A stretch of DNA of 64,000 bases from Manihot esculenta (Eukaryota; Streptophyta; Magnoliopsida; Malpighiales; Euphorbiaceae): contig NC_035161.2 in the NCBI RefSeq assembly GCF_001659605.2, forward strand, positions 37,343,956 to 37,407,955. Reading direction: 5' to 3'. Numbering within the stretch: position 1 is the first letter of the stretch; the number at the start of each line of letters is the position of its first letter. The translations under genes were made by a program, and so were the position numbers. Shown piece by piece: positions 11,029 through 22,543 of this stretch. The notes under the pieces are model-generated. The model was not told the DNA's origin. It did not search any database and saw only the letters and a program-made list of their open reading frames with translations.

Positions 11029-12713
11029 ATAGACAACACGGGTGTCAGCCATTTCTTTTCTCAGCCAAGATTAATGCCTAAGTAAGCAAGGTGGCACGAA
11101 TATTTATTTGAGTTTGATTTTTAGTTTGTGTACAACTGGGGAAGTTCTAATAGAGTGGCTAATGTTTTAAGTAGAAAGTTTGAGATAGCAACTTTGAAGC
11201 ACATAGCTCAATTGTCCCATAGCGTAGCAAAGACAATGATGAAAGGAAGGATTCGGGAATAATTACAAAAGGATCCCTACACCATGGTAATGAAAAAATT
11301 AGTGAACGACAGAAAAATTAAGCAATTTTGAGTAGAAGCGGACTTGATCATGACAAGGGGGAGCAGAGTCTATGTTTCCAAAGCAGGGGGCCTTAGAAGT
11401 TTGTTATTGAAGGAGTATCATGACACTATGTGGGCTGGCCATTCAGAGTGGCAGCGTACTTTAGCACTTTTGAAGCACGATTACTTTTAGCTGAAGATGG
11501 CGAATAATGTGCAAGAGTATATAAAGGCTTGTTTAGTTTGTCAACAGGATAAAGCTGACAGACAGAAACCGGTAGAGTTGTTACATCCATTACTAGTGCC
11601 GAGTAGGTTATGGAAAAGTGTTTCTCTTGACTTTATTGCAGGACTCTACGAGTAGGGAAATTTGATCATATTTTCGTAGTTGTCGACAGATTTTTCAAAT
11701 ATATCACGTTCGTGTTGATGTTAAAATATTGTTCGATAGAGGAGATTGCTAAAACTTTTTTCAAGTATGTCGTAAAATACTGGGGGATCCCAAAGAGCAT
11801 AGTTAGTGACCGTGATGCAAGATTCACAGGGTCATTTTGGTCGGAGCTGTTCAAGCTGTTTGGCACCAACTTGGCGATGTCCTCAAGTTACCATCCTCAG
11901 ATGGATGGACACACGGAGAGAGTTAATGAAATGTTGGAGGAGTACCTGCGGCACTTTGTTAGTGCCAATCAGAAGAATTAGGTTTCCCTCCTTGATGTAG
12001 CTTAATTTTGTTTTAATTCTTTACAGAGCTCTGCTACTAACAAAAGTCCTTTTGAGATTATGACAGGTAACAACCATTGGCACCTTATAACATAGATGGG
12101 CCTTATTTAGGCCGCAATCTGAAAGCATACTGGTTCAGTAAGGAGTAGAGACAAAATCTTGAGCTTGCCCGCGCTCAGTTGGAGAAAGCTACTAGTCATA
12201 TGAAGAATGGGCAAATGAGAACCGACGCCCACAAGAGTTCACAATTGGTGACTTAGTGATGGTGAAGTTGTTGCCAAAGCAGCTGAGATTCCTCTGCAAC
12301 CATGACAAGAGATCAGTCTGAAAGTACAAAGGGCCAATACTGGTGGTTGCCAAGATTGGACCAGTCGCCTACAGAATCGAACCTCTGAAGTGGATGACGG
12401 TCCACACAGTATTTCATGTCAGCAAATTGAAGCTATATCATGTCGATGAGTCAGATGAAAGCCGTAACAAGACATCACGGTCAGCAGTAACCCGCGCACC
12501 ACCTGTCAATCAAGGAGTGGAAGAGATTTTAGCCGAATGAGTTGTCAAGACCACCAAGTATCCACCACACAAAGAGCAACTTGTCAAGTGGAACGACCTG
12601 GTGTTGAAGAAACCAGTTGGGAGAAAGAGTCAAGTCTACAGGCATATGCACATAAGATTGCAGACTTCATCAATGCTCAGTCAACGAGGACGTCGACCAT
12701 TTAAGTGGGGGAG

Positions 12714-13358
12714 TGTCAAGACCATAGAGTTTTAGGGTACTAAAATATAATTTTTCCAACAATGTCGTTTTCTGAAAGCAATGTTGGGGAAAATTAGTAT
12801 AAATTCGTAGCAAGTAAAGGGTCGCGTCAGTTTCTTGTAATTCCTTTTTATTTATTTATTAAGGGGGTTTCACCTCAGACATATTGATATCTCCTCCTAC
12901 TATAGTTCTATTTGTTCTTAAGGCTCTTTAGGGGGGAATGACTAGTTGGCCACCAGCGAGGACTGGGCCCAGCTGGCCACCGTAGGCTTGTTAAGTCCTT
13001 GAATTGTGCCTCCTCTTTTTGCAGGCGTTCCCCCCCTATCTGCAAGTTGGGAGAGGATCATTGCTATGATTGTGTAATGATTGTTTTATCCCTGGAATAA
13101 AATAAGTAGCCTATTCACTAAATCTTTGTGCTTGGTTACTTGTTGATGTGCTTGTATCACTAGGATTATCTGATCATGATATTTTTACGTGATAACTGTG
13201 ATTTTTTTCCATTTTTATGAGAATGGGGCAAGAGGTCTTAACCTTGAGGTTCTTTTGTTTAGGTGAATGCGTAGAGAGCTTGGTTGACTTGGTTTGAAAA
13301 GAGTTCAAACTAAGTATCAAACGGTTCCAGACCAGTGTCAAAATATGAAATCGGGACA
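12714..13358 (+). repeat. 3' LTR of chromovirus element
   Basis: It starts TGTCAAGACC immediately after the polypurine tract and ends GGGACA. It is homologous to 8185-8753 but about 75 bp longer owing to a segment at roughly 12870-12945 that is absent from the 5' LTR. The two LTRs carry many substitutions, so the insertion is old. Confidence 0.85.
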
Positions 13359-13364
13359 CATAGC

Positions 13365-13917
13365 CTGATTTGACATAGAAGGTAAAAGTATATGTAACTT
13401 ATCTTGTGAATACAAATTTGAATGTTTATTTTCACATCTCTTACTTAAAAAAAAAAAAGAAAAATAATGCTACATAAGAGTTGCCTAAAATAAATTATGA
13501 GTTGTCACCACAAGGATAACGTAGCAAGATCGGCTCCACCTCAGAGAAAATGAAGATCCGGACACCTTAACACCTAGTTTATTATCAAAATTTGCCTTCC
13601 CTTGAATAAATCGAGTCTCGACACAAAGTTACCATTATTAGACACAATCCAAAGTATCTCATTACGCTTGTAATCGCGGGATCACCGATCTATTAGCTGG
13701 CGATATCCCTTATTAAGCAGTCGGGCATATCATTGTTGAATTATCAAGAAATGCCATATTTATTTCTATATATAAAAGGAGAAGGATTACAGAGACAAAT
13801 GCACGCTATTCTCTTAGCCTACTCAAATTTTAAGCTATTTATCACATTTGCCCTATTCTCCAATGATTTAGCGTTGGAGTGGCTGCTGTGGGCACCCACC
13901 ACCTCATATTTTGTTTA
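13365..13917 (+). mobile_element. Fragment resembling a gypsy LTR end
   Basis: A stretch from about 13490 to 13910 is GC-richer than its flanks. It contains tatataaaaggagaag (13768-13783) followed about 120 bp later by a 'gttggagtggctgctgtgggcacccacc' type ending (short blocks). That layout of TATA box then C-rich tail is typical of gypsy LTRs. No second LTR or internal domain was found, so it is called a remnant only. Confidence 0.4.
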
Positions 13918-13922
13918 GCTAA

Positions 13923-14174
13923 TGTTAGCATGATTATAGAAAATCAATCTTAGTATGATTATAGGAAATCAATTTTTACATGATTATAGGAAATCAATCT
14001 TTACATGATTATAGGAGATTTGTTTAGCATAATTATAGTAATTAAATTATGCAATTATTATTCTTATCATAATTAGCTTATACTCCTCTGTATATATATA
14101 TGTAATAGCTTTGTAAAATATCATAATAGAAATACACAATTTTCTCATCATTATCTGTCCTCTTTCTACTAATA
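13923..14174 (+). repeat. 5' LTR of copia element
   Basis: 252 bp, with four imperfect copies of 'atgattatagRaaatcaat' near its start, an AT-rich promoter-like core, and an end at ctactaata just before the primer-binding site. The expected terminal CTAACA appears mutated to ctaata. Confidence 0.85.
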
Positions 14175-14318
14175 TGGTATCAGAGTCGCAAGATTTCAAT
14201 TTCTAGTTTCTGGGGTCTCTTCTCTCTCTGCAATTCTGATTAGTTTTCCACCAAGCCACCTAACTCTGCCCGTATTTCACACACTGTTCATCTCTATTCC
14301 TTTGCAATCAAGGAACAA

Positions 14319-15245
14319 ATGGAGAAATTTGACATTTCAAAATCTATTGCAACGCTTCTAACTGGCTCCAACTATAATCTCTGGGTTCAAGGTATGAAAA
14401 GTTTTTTGATAGGTCGCAAACTTTGACGTATTGTCACTGACGAACTGTTGTCCAACGTTCTTGTCCTCACACCTCTTAGCAGAATGGGCGAGCCGAATGC
14501 AAACATAGCCACATTCTTGATTCTGTGATTCTGATACTAGCTCACCCCCATATGCTCCTGTTGAACTTGTACCAGTTGTTGATTCTGTACCTGTGCCTGC
14601 ATCTCCTTCTACCATTACTCTCCGTCGTTCTACTCCCACCTGCTCTTGTTGAACCTGCACCAGTTGTTGATTCTGTACCTGTGTCTGTATCTCCTCCTAC
14701 CACTACTCTCCATCGTTCTACCTCTACATGCTCCTGTTGAACCTGCACCAGTTGTTGATTTTGTACTTGTGCCTGCATCTCCTTCTATCACTACTCTCCG
14801 TCGTTCTACCCGGTCAGTCAGTTTATGTCTGCTCCTCGTTCAACTCATTTCTCTGCAGTGCTTTGAATCCTTCGTTATATCAAATGAACTCTTTTTCATG
14901 GTTTACACTTCTCTGCTACCTCTTTCTTGGTATTATCTGGCTACTCTGATACTGACTGGGCCGGTGATCCGACTGATCGTCGCTCTACAACGGATTGTTA
15001 TTTCTTTTTGAGAGATTCTCTTATCATTTGGCGTAGCAAAAAGCAAACTGTTGTTGCTCGTTCTAGCACTGAATATGAATATCGTGCTCTTGCTGATGCT
15101 ACATCTGAACTATTTTGGTTATGGTGGATTTGATTACTGTCTCGTCTGCTAGCCAAATTGCAGATATTTTCACCAAACCGCATTTTCCAGCTCGCTTCCA
15201 AGATCTCTTATGCAAACTCAAGTTGGCACCTGCGCTACCATCTTG
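14319..15245 (+). pseudogene. Remnant copia gag and RNase H coding sequence
   Basis: From the ATG at 14319 it encodes a copia gag N-terminus (MEKFDISKSIATLLTGSNYN), stopping after about 35 codons. A segment at 14555-14813 encodes a Pro/Val-rich linker ending in the copia LRRST motif, tandemly repeated. From about 14927 the C-terminal RNase H reads GYSDTDWAGDPTDRRST, then SKKQTVVARSSTEYEYRAL. Everything between is deleted and frames are broken. Confidence 0.88.
14555..14813 (+). repeat. 88-bp tandem repeat, about 3 copies
   Basis: Units start at 14555, 14643 and 14731, an 88-bp period, the third slightly short. Each encodes part of the copia linker before RT (VEPAPVVDSVP ... LRRST). Since 88 is not a multiple of three, the duplication shifts frame and probably arose after the element lost function. 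Confidence 0.88.
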
Positions 15246-15257
15246 AGTTTGAGGGGG

Positions 15258-15441
15258 TGTTAGCATGATTATAGGAAATCAATATTTGCATGATTATAGG
15301 AGATTTGTTTAACATAATTATAGCAATTATTATTCTTATTATAATTAGCTCATACTCCTCAGTATATATAAATGTAATATCTTTATAAAATATACACAAT
15401 AGAAATACACAATTTTCTCATCATTACTCTTTCTGCTAATC
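15258..15441 (+). repeat. 3' LTR of copia element
   Basis: 184 bp, homologous to 13923-14174 but with fewer internal motif copies. It begins right after the GAGGGGG purine tract and is followed by the target-site duplication gctaa. Confidence 0.85.
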
Positions 15442-15446
15442 GCTAA

Positions 15447-16447
15447 TCAAATTATAATTTTATTTCACAGTGATATCAAAAATTTATTTTTATATTATTG
15501 AGCTTATTAATATTATCATATATATTTTTATGTTTTTATATTTTTAAACTCTAAAGTTTACTTTTTATATTTTTAATTTCTATCATATTAGAGTTTTATT
15601 CATGTAAATTTTGCTAATTCTATTATATTTGAAATAATTACAATATCACAAAATATATAGTATTATTTAATATATATCAAAATTAATACTATATAACTAT
15701 ATAAATTATGAGTTGATATTTGAAAATAGAATCACAGGATAAATATTTAATTAAAATATTTAATTTTATCAATAAAAAAGATATAAGGACGCTGAAAATC
15801 TCTAACTCTTCGTTAAAACTCATCTTTTCAATTACAAAATAAAATATCATAAAAAGTATAAAATAAAATTTTATAAAAATTATCAATAAAAAGTACAATT
15901 TAATAAATTTTTATTATATTTATAATTATAAAATTTATTATTTATTAATATATATTAATTAAATTTATAAAAAATTTAATAATAATTTCTTTTTTTTATA
16001 GTATAAAAATGGATATAAATATAAATAAATTTTTATATAATTATTTTTAAATTTAAAATATTTTATTATTTTTAATTTTTTTAAATTACTAATTTGAATA
16101 TTAAAACTCTCAATATAAACAGCAATTATCTACTTTCTTTTTACATATTAACTATATAATTTTCGGCCAATCAATAAGCTCATTACACCTGTCTACACAG
16201 TGAACGAGGCACTGGTTGATTGAAAAAAAAAAAAACAATTAAGGCAGTGGGGTCGGGAGAAGCGTTATTGATGACATGGCCATCTCCTTAGTTCCGGAAG
16301 ATTGGAAGATGACTAGATGAGACCGATTAATTAGATTTTTTTCTTTTTGTTTTCAAGTGGCGATGGGAAGACTCTGTCTTCTTTTGTTTTTTGTTTTTGC
16401 TTTTTCATGTCTTTGTATCTGAAAATAAAGTATTCCTTTCCCCTTTT
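15447..16447. other. AT-rich spacer
   Basis: No gene is supported. 15450-16130 is very AT-rich. 16180-16450 is more balanced, with runs of T and a possible polyadenylation-like aataaag, but no open frame of note. Confidence 0.5.
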
Positions 16448-16452
16448 GCTAT

Positions 16453-16902
16453 GGATGACAGCTGAATTTTACCATTTTAATACGAGATCAGATTTATGAT
16501 AACAGTTTTAGTTTAAAATTTATAAAATATTTTAAATGAGTCTGCCTAAACCATTCGTCCTTAAAATCAGATTTCCATTGGGTCTCAGTCTCTTCACCCC
16601 CAGCTCGGTCATGAGACCTAGTAAGAGAGAGGATAATCGGCCTATTCACCTAATAGATCTGTTTACACACGTGCCAGGGGAAAAATTAAATGATCGTTCA
16701 GTATGAAACAAACGTCTGACGCTTTTGTACGTACGTATCCGTATGACAGAGATAAGTGGTCCAGTAGCAGCAAGGTCATTGGACATCACTAGCATATAAA
16801 AAAAAAAGAATAAAAGGAGAAGAGCACCCTCCTCTCAGACCAAACTTACTCAACCATAGTTAGAGTTGTAAAACCCGACGTATATTGAATTGAAGACTTA
16901 CA
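16453..16902 (+). repeat. Left LTR of Tat-like element
   Basis: It is homologous to 30233-30671, clearest over 16560-16850 (shared segments such as tctcttcacccccag, gtacgtacgtatccgtatgacagag and gagcaccctcctctcagacc, read in blocks). The first about 110 bp differ from the right LTR mainly by C-to-T and G-to-A changes, and the first base is G where the right copy has T. The last about 45 bp are poorly conserved, so the inner edge is approximate. Confidence 0.8.
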
Positions 16903-17115
16903 AGGAAACTTGGAACCTCACGCCTAAGAATATTTAGTATTTGAAGAGGTATTTCCCTTGAATGTACACAAATATAGGCAAGCACTTGTATTATGAGAAA
17001 TATGAATGAAATAAATAAAAATATTTACATCTGATGCTTATGCCAAAACATGTTATCTTTATTATTGTTATAAGGCAAGATTCCCTTGAAAAAAGAGAAA
17101 AACAACCACACCAAA

Positions 17116-18084
17116 CTTGTTCAAGACCTCAGTGAGATAGGTGACCAGACTCCAAAATGACCCTAGCACCGTAAAACCGGCTAAGATGATGAAGCGACAG
17201 TAAGGCCAAAAGTGCCTGAATCTTGTTTAAGACCTCAGTGAGGTAGGTGACTGGGCTCCAAAATGACCCTGGCACCGCAAAATCGGCTGAGATGATGAAG
17301 CGACAGTAAGGTCAAAAGTGCCTGAATCTTGTTCAAGACCTCAGTGAGGTAGGTGACCGGGCTCCAAAATGACCCCGGTACCGCAAAACGGGTTGAGATG
17401 ATGAAGCGACCGTAAGGCCAAAAGTGCCTGAATCTTGTTCAAGACCTCAGTGAGATAGGTGGCCGGGCTCCAAAATGACCCCGGCACCGCAAAACCGGCT
17501 GAGATGATGAAGCTATAGTAAGGCCAAAAGTGCCTGAATTTTGTTCAAGACCTCAGTGAGGTAGGTGACCGGGCTCCAAAATGACCCCGGCATCGCAAAA
17601 CCGGCTGAGATGATGAAGCGACAGTAAGGCCAAAAGTGCCTGAATCTTGTTCAAGACCTTAGTGAGGTAGGTGACCGGGCTCCAAAATGACCCCGGCATC
17701 GCAAAACCGGCTGAGATGATGAAGCGATAGTAAGGCCAAAAGTGCTTGAATCTTGTTCAAGTCCTCAGTGACGTAGGTGATTGGGCTCCAAAATGACCCC
17801 GGCATCGCAAAACCGACTGAGATGATGAAGCGACAGTAAGGCCAAAAGTGCCTGAATCTTGTTCAAGACCTTAGTGAGGTAGGTGACCGGGCTCCAAAAT
17901 GACCTTAGCACCGCAAAACCAGTTAAGATGATGAAGCGATAGTAAGGCCAAAAGTGCCTGAATCTTGTTCAAGACCCCGGCACCGCAAAATCGGCTGAGA
18001 TGATGAAGTGATAGTAAGGCCAAAAGTGCCTGAATCTTGTTCAAGACCTTAGTGAGGTAGGTGACCGGGCTCCAAAATGACCCC
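17116..18084 (+). repeat. 106-bp tandem repeat array, left part
   Basis: Units begin at 17116, 17222, 17328, 17434, 17540, 17646, 17752, 17858 and 17964, exactly 106 bp apart. A shortened 72-bp unit at 17964 lacks 34 bp, and a unit starting at 18036 is cut at 18084 by a solo LTR. Each unit reads cttgttcaagacctcagtga, then gggctccaaaatgacccc, ccggctgagatgatgaagcg and caaaagtgcctgaat. Unit-to-unit identity is high. Nothing is coded. It lies where Tat-type elements carry tandem subrepeats. Confidence 0.96.
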
Positions 18085-18528
18085 TGTAACGACCCGAAAT
18101 CGGACCGCTACCGGCGCTAGGATCCAGATCGACTTAAGGTCGTCGGGACCCGTAGCAAGCCTAACATACAACCTGTCATACCTGATAAATCCCATACATG
18201 ATCAAATATTTACATAAAAACTTTAAACTTTTACATCTACTAAGCTCGACCTGTGCATGCACTAAACTGAATACATAAAAACTCTCATACTAGAGCCCTC
18301 ATCAAATGCTGTAGTTGGGTCAATATTACATACATCAAGCTTGGTTTACATCTCAACGCATTAATAAAAACATTTCATAATGATTATGTATCAAAAGGGA
18401 TTAACCAAACACTCTAGGGTCAAGCACAATACTAATCCTCAATACAATTCTGTACAATATCTTACATTACATTACATTATTTTTCATGTCCACAACTAAC
18501 TATTACATACATAAACTTTTACTCTTGC

Positions 18529-20775
18529 TGTAACATCCTAAAAAAAAAAAAAGAAGAGAGATAGAAAAATTAAATTTTAATTTAAAGCCAAGTGGCACAA
18601 CCAAAAAAAAAAAAAAGAAAAAGAAAAAAAAAAGAAAAAAAAAAAAAAAAGAAAGAGAAAAGAAGAAAGAAGAAAAGGCTAGAAGAGAGAGAGAAACTCA
18701 TTTCTTTTCCTCCATTTTCTCCTCCTTCATCTGCCGAGAACCACAAAAAAAAATTTCCATTCTTCATCTTTTCTCTTCTATACCAAAATTGATTCAAAAT
18801 TTCACCTCCAATTAATTCCCCATCTTCTCCCAACACCTTTCCAAAGAAGAATTTGAAAAAAAGAAGGGAAATCAAAGAGAAATTTCAAGGGTGAGAGGGG
18901 AGTGAATAGTAACCAAGGGTTTGGAAATTTGAAAGGTATGTTAGGGGTTTTTGTTGTAGGGTTATTTCTTATCATTTTATGTGAATATTTATGAGAAATA
19001 GTGTATTAATGTGATTTATTGGTTTATTTTTTTTCATGAGAAAGAAGTGGAAAGGAAAAGTGGAAGTTCCAAAGGGAAAGAAAAGGAAGAGTAGAGAAGT
19101 AAAGCTTGTAGAATATTTTGGAAATTCTAAGGTTTGTGCTCAACCCCATTTGAATCAATTCAAGAATTTGCTAATTAGGTTTTATTTGAAATTTTACTAT
19201 CCTAGTAGAAGTAGACCAAGTGAATAATAGATTAATTATATTTGTATAATAAAAGTTTGAGAAATAATAGATTTAATAGATAGAAAATTCTAAAATTTAT
19301 ATGTAATTTAACTAAAATTTAATTTATGGATATAATGAAATGACTCTATGTTCTTTGATAGAAAAATAATGTGGGTGGATATAGTGACAATAAAAAAAAA
19401 AGAAATTAAAGTGATAAGAAAAGTTAGATATAGTGTAAATATGATGTTTAAAATAGAAGATAAAAATAGAAATTTAAAGAAAAAGAAAAATGAAATAAGG
19501 TATATTGTGATAAAAAAAAATAGGAAAAAAAAATTTATATTAGAAAAAAATAATAATAATAAAAAGAATAATAGTTAATTAATTAAGGATTAAATTATGA
19601 ATTTGTAATTTATATAGTTGAAGTAAATGAATAGATTTACATGATATGACAATGTTTAAAGGCAGAGTTGTAATATGATAAATTATTATAGTTTAAAAAA
19701 ATTAAAAGTTACACACTATATTGAAATTTTTGGCTCATGTTTAAATGTATAAATTATTTAAAGTCTGGCCCTATTAAGTTTGGTGGGAATTGTGAGTTAG
19801 TTTAAGGGTGTGGCATGCCATATACAGATCTTGCAGTACTGCACTACAGTTACACGGATTTTTGGGATACAATGAGATATCCTACAGTCATAGACTCGGC
19901 TTTTGAGCCATACAGTTATTTGGCACTTTGTGCCCTACAGTTACAGTTTCCTTATCTGACTTAACAGTCCCATTTAAATTTATAAGGGCCAACATAAAAA
20001 TAATAAATAAATAAAAGTATTAAGAGAAAATAAAACCTTTTACATGATGAAGAAAAAGAAAAAATTGTGAAATGAAAATATGTATAGATGTAAAATAATA
20101 ATATGATTTAGCTTATTTCAAATTATTTGTTGTATAGTTATTTGTTGTTTGTTTGTTTGAATTACTGTTATTACATGAATTTTGATTTAAATTTTTATTT
20201 ATATAAAAAAAAAAGTTGAGCACCACTAAGCAATTTGCTTAGCGCGTAGGAATTTATTTTTCCTCGCGCAGGTTGTAGATTCAAAGAGCAGTAGATCAAG
20301 ATCTGCATCAACCCAGCCAGAGTTACATCATCATCTATATTGGGGTATATTTTGTAAATTTTTATATGAACTTGATTTTGGAAATATGGTATGTACATAA
20401 GGTTTTAGAGATAAAGTTGAATATGGTTTGAAACAGATATAGTTAAATATTTTAATTTTGGTGTAAATGTGGATGATTAGTATAAGTTTCTGTGTTGAGA
20501 TTAATGAAATGTTATGAAGCGTTTGATCGAAATTGAAACTGTTTTGATGTTGAAAGAAGTTTGGGGGTTAAGGTTGATATTGATAGAAGTGTGACATTAC
20601 TTTTCACAGGTGAAATTAAGTCCATATTTTAGGGGAAACTCTGCCGGATTTTCAGGAAAAAAAAAAAGAAGAAGTCATGATGTTCATGATACAAAGTAAA
20701 GGAAAGATAAGAGAATTGTTACAAATGTAATGTCTCCGACTCGATTAATTAAATAATCGGGTAGGGGGTGTTACA
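18529..20775 (+). mobile_element. Solo LTR, family Y, nested in X
   Basis: A 2247-bp insertion starting TGTAACATCC and ending GGGGTGTTACA, flanked by the duplication cttgc at 18524-18528 and 20776-20780. The region near 20215-20330 (agcaccactaagcaatttgc ... cgcgcaggttgtagattc) resembles the LTR 3' part of Tekay/Del chromoviruses. It has an A/G-rich start and T-rich interior and encodes nothing convincing. Confidence 0.88.
18600..18672 (+). repeat. Purine-rich A/G low-complexity tract
   Basis: A nearly pure A/G run within solo LTR Y. Any open frame here is a lysine-rich artefact of composition. Confidence 0.8.
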
Positions 20776-21500
20776 CTTGCTGACTTCCTGGTCTATCCCG
20801 AACCTGCAAACCTGGGGGTTAAGGGAAATGGGTGAGCTACTAGAGCCCAGTGCAGAATAATAAAACAATATATTAAAATCTATGCTTTCATGAAATGCAT
20901 CACATCACAAACAAATCACATTAAGGATGGACTTGTCACCAATAGCCCTCTACCTAATCCAACAGTGCCAGGGCGTAGAATGGGCCTCTGGTCTTTCCCT
21001 TAACATAACATAACATTCCAATGTGCCAGGGGCGTAGAATGGGCCTCGACCTGGTCTTTCTCTTACTCTGTGCCAGGGGCATAGAATGGACCTCGACCTG
21101 GACTTCCGTACCATACCATATCATATCATATCAAGGACTAATGGATCATCCAATAACCATCCACATCAACAATAATTAATGCAATGCATCATATTCGTGA
21201 ATTCTAATGCAAACAACCTAGTATATAACATGGCATTCATGATGCATGAACATGCTCAAAATTTATTTACTTTGAAACATAAAGATCCATTCTATTCACC
21301 TCAGGCTGACTCTGAACAGACTCTGAAGCAGCTATCTCACTGCTGGGGTCCTCGGTTCCTCGGGTCCGAACCTACACAAGTGGACTCAAATGAGGGACCA
21401 AACATACACTAACATAACTCTAAACATCTCCCCAAAAACCCCCTAAAACATCATAAAACATTCATAGAAAACATGCAAAGGAAGGCTGAACAGGGCACTT

Positions 21501-21716
21501 TCGGCGGCAGGTTCGGTGGTCGAAAGTCTCTCCAGAGCAGAAAGTCATGCACCTTCGGCGGCACCTTCAGCAGTTGAAAGTGCTTCCAGAGCCGAAAGTC
21601 ACTCACCTTCGGCGGCAGGTTCGGCGGTCGAAACTCCCCTCCAGAGCCGAAAGTCCAAACTTTCGGGGGCAGGGTTCGGCAGCCAAAACTGCCTCCCCAG
21701 GCAGGTTCGGCGGCCG
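21501..21716. repeat. 54-bp GC-rich minisatellite in solo LTR X1
   Basis: Four units start at 21501, 21555, 21609 and 21663, 54 bp apart. Each has tcggcggcag, then ttcggcggtcgaaa and ccagagccgaaagt variants. The repeated ttcggc and gccgaa words are mutually complementary, so single strands could form hairpins. The shorter X copy at 24829 keeps only isolated ttcggc/gccgaa words. Confidence 0.85.
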
Positions 21717-22543
21717 AACATGGCTTCGGCAGTTGAACCTGAGTTCTTCCAGAATGGGAGAACTCAAGCCTCTCATGCACATTTGCCTCCCAAACCCTCC
21801 AAACTCAAACCAAACCATGCAAAAACATGCATAAACACATTCTTAAGCATTTAGGGGCATAAAACTAGTCTATACCCCAACCACATCAACACATAGCATA
21901 CAATAAACATACATTTCATCATTTAACTCACATAAACCCTAGCCTTTAACAACTACTCTAATCATGCATAAAACCCCCTTAAAACCTCTCAAAACTTACT
22001 CAAAACATCAAAGAAGGTGAGGATCAGCGCTTACCTCTTGAAGATCGAGAGAAGGAGGGACCCAACTTGGAGATTTGGGAAAAACGAGTTCCGGAGGTCT
22101 CCAAGCTTCACAACTTCGATCTTTGCTCAAAAATCTTCAAAGCCAAGTTAAAACTCATAAAAAAACATGAACGATTTGAAGGAAAACATCAAAACTAACC
22201 ATGGAAGGGTTTGGACTCACCTTTGCCCGAAAATGGAGAAGAAAACTCGCCCATTTTCTGACATGGGGCCTTTTACAGGTGGCTGGCCAGACCACCTTCG
22301 AGGGCCAAAGGTGCTTCCTAAACTTCACCATGTTCGGCGACCGAACATGGGGTTCGACAGCCGAACCTGGATCTCCTTCCAAGGCACTTTTCTTTCAAAA
22401 ACTCAATTTCTTTCTTCATTCAAAGCATAAAACATGCAAAAACATTTTATAAAAATATGATTTTACCCTTCTAGAGGTTTCCGACATTCGAGATTCCACC
22501 AGAAAATAGAAATTTCGATGCTGGGGTCTAGCCGGATATTACA

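Larger units (their letters stand above)
8886..12703 (+). pseudogene. Broken gag-pol of chromovirus element
   Basis: Several in-frame fragments remain, separated by stops and frameshifts. 8886-9110 encodes a gag-like coiled segment. 9220-9449 encodes the RNase H start (FEVQTDASNLALGGVLMQEG) and continues after the inserted solo LTR at 11034 (HFFSQPRL). 11415-11560 carries the HHCC integrase finger (H-WAGH, CLVCQQDK). 11690-11980 carries the integrase core with VSDRDARF and SSYHPQMDGHTERVN. 12343-12700 encodes a tether region and a chromodomain-like LVKWNDL segment, ending near the polypurine tract. Reverse transcriptase is essentially deleted. It cannot make functional protein. Confidence 0.88.
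8185..13358 (+). mobile_element. Decayed Ty3/gypsy chromovirus LTR retrotransposon
   Basis: A plus-strand Ty3/gypsy element with two diverged LTRs (8185-8753 and 12714-13358). The primer-binding site TGGTATCAGAGC (8756-8767) matches the 3' end of initiator-Met tRNA, and a purine tract AGTGGGGGAG ends directly at the 3' LTR. The interior keeps a gag-like N-terminus, an RNase H segment, an integrase zinc finger and core, and a C-terminal chromodomain-like segment, placing it among chromoviruses. Gag, protease and most of reverse transcriptase are missing, and a 1.58-kb solo LTR is inserted at 9450-11028. Flanks read tagca before the 5' LTR and catagcc after the 3' LTR, so a target-site duplication is possible but degraded. 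Confidence 0.9.
13923..15441 (+). mobile_element. Internally deleted Ty1/copia retrotransposon
   Basis: The LTRs at 13923-14174 and 15258-15441 start TGTTAGCATGATTATAG. A primer-binding site TGGTATCAGAG directly follows the first (14175-14185), and a purine tract (gagtttgaggggg, 15245-15257) precedes the second. The target-site duplication gctaa flanks the element at 13918-13922 and 15442-15446. Only a gag start, an integrase/RT linker and the C-terminal RNase H remain, so almost all of pol is deleted. The 5' LTR is longer because it holds extra copies of a catgattataggaaatca motif. Confidence 0.92.
18085..22543 (-). mobile_element. Solo LTR, family X copy 1 (interrupted)
   Basis: It begins TGTAACGACCCG and ends CGGATATTACA, with the 5-bp target-site duplication acccc at 18080-18084 and 22544-22548, which splits one 106-bp unit exactly. 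After removing the nested solo LTR at 18529-20775 it is about 2.2 kb and non-coding. A shorter relative in opposite orientation lies at 24829-25376. It contains a 54-bp GC-rich minisatellite (21501-21716). LTR sense is set to minus because the relative carries a plus-strand cctataaaagg when read the other way round. It is called a solo LTR from TG...CA ends, 5-bp duplication and absence of internal domains. Confidence 0.85.

Noticed and set aside
18592..18875. Open frames rich in Lys (plus) or Phe/Leu (minus)
   Set aside because: They come from the A/G-rich tract of solo LTR Y, have no family resemblance, and lie inside a non-coding repeat.
21451..21854. Several overlapping open frames of about 100 codons on both strands
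   Set aside because: They coincide with the 54-bp GC-rich minisatellite; simultaneous openness in several frames reflects low stop-codon density, not coding.
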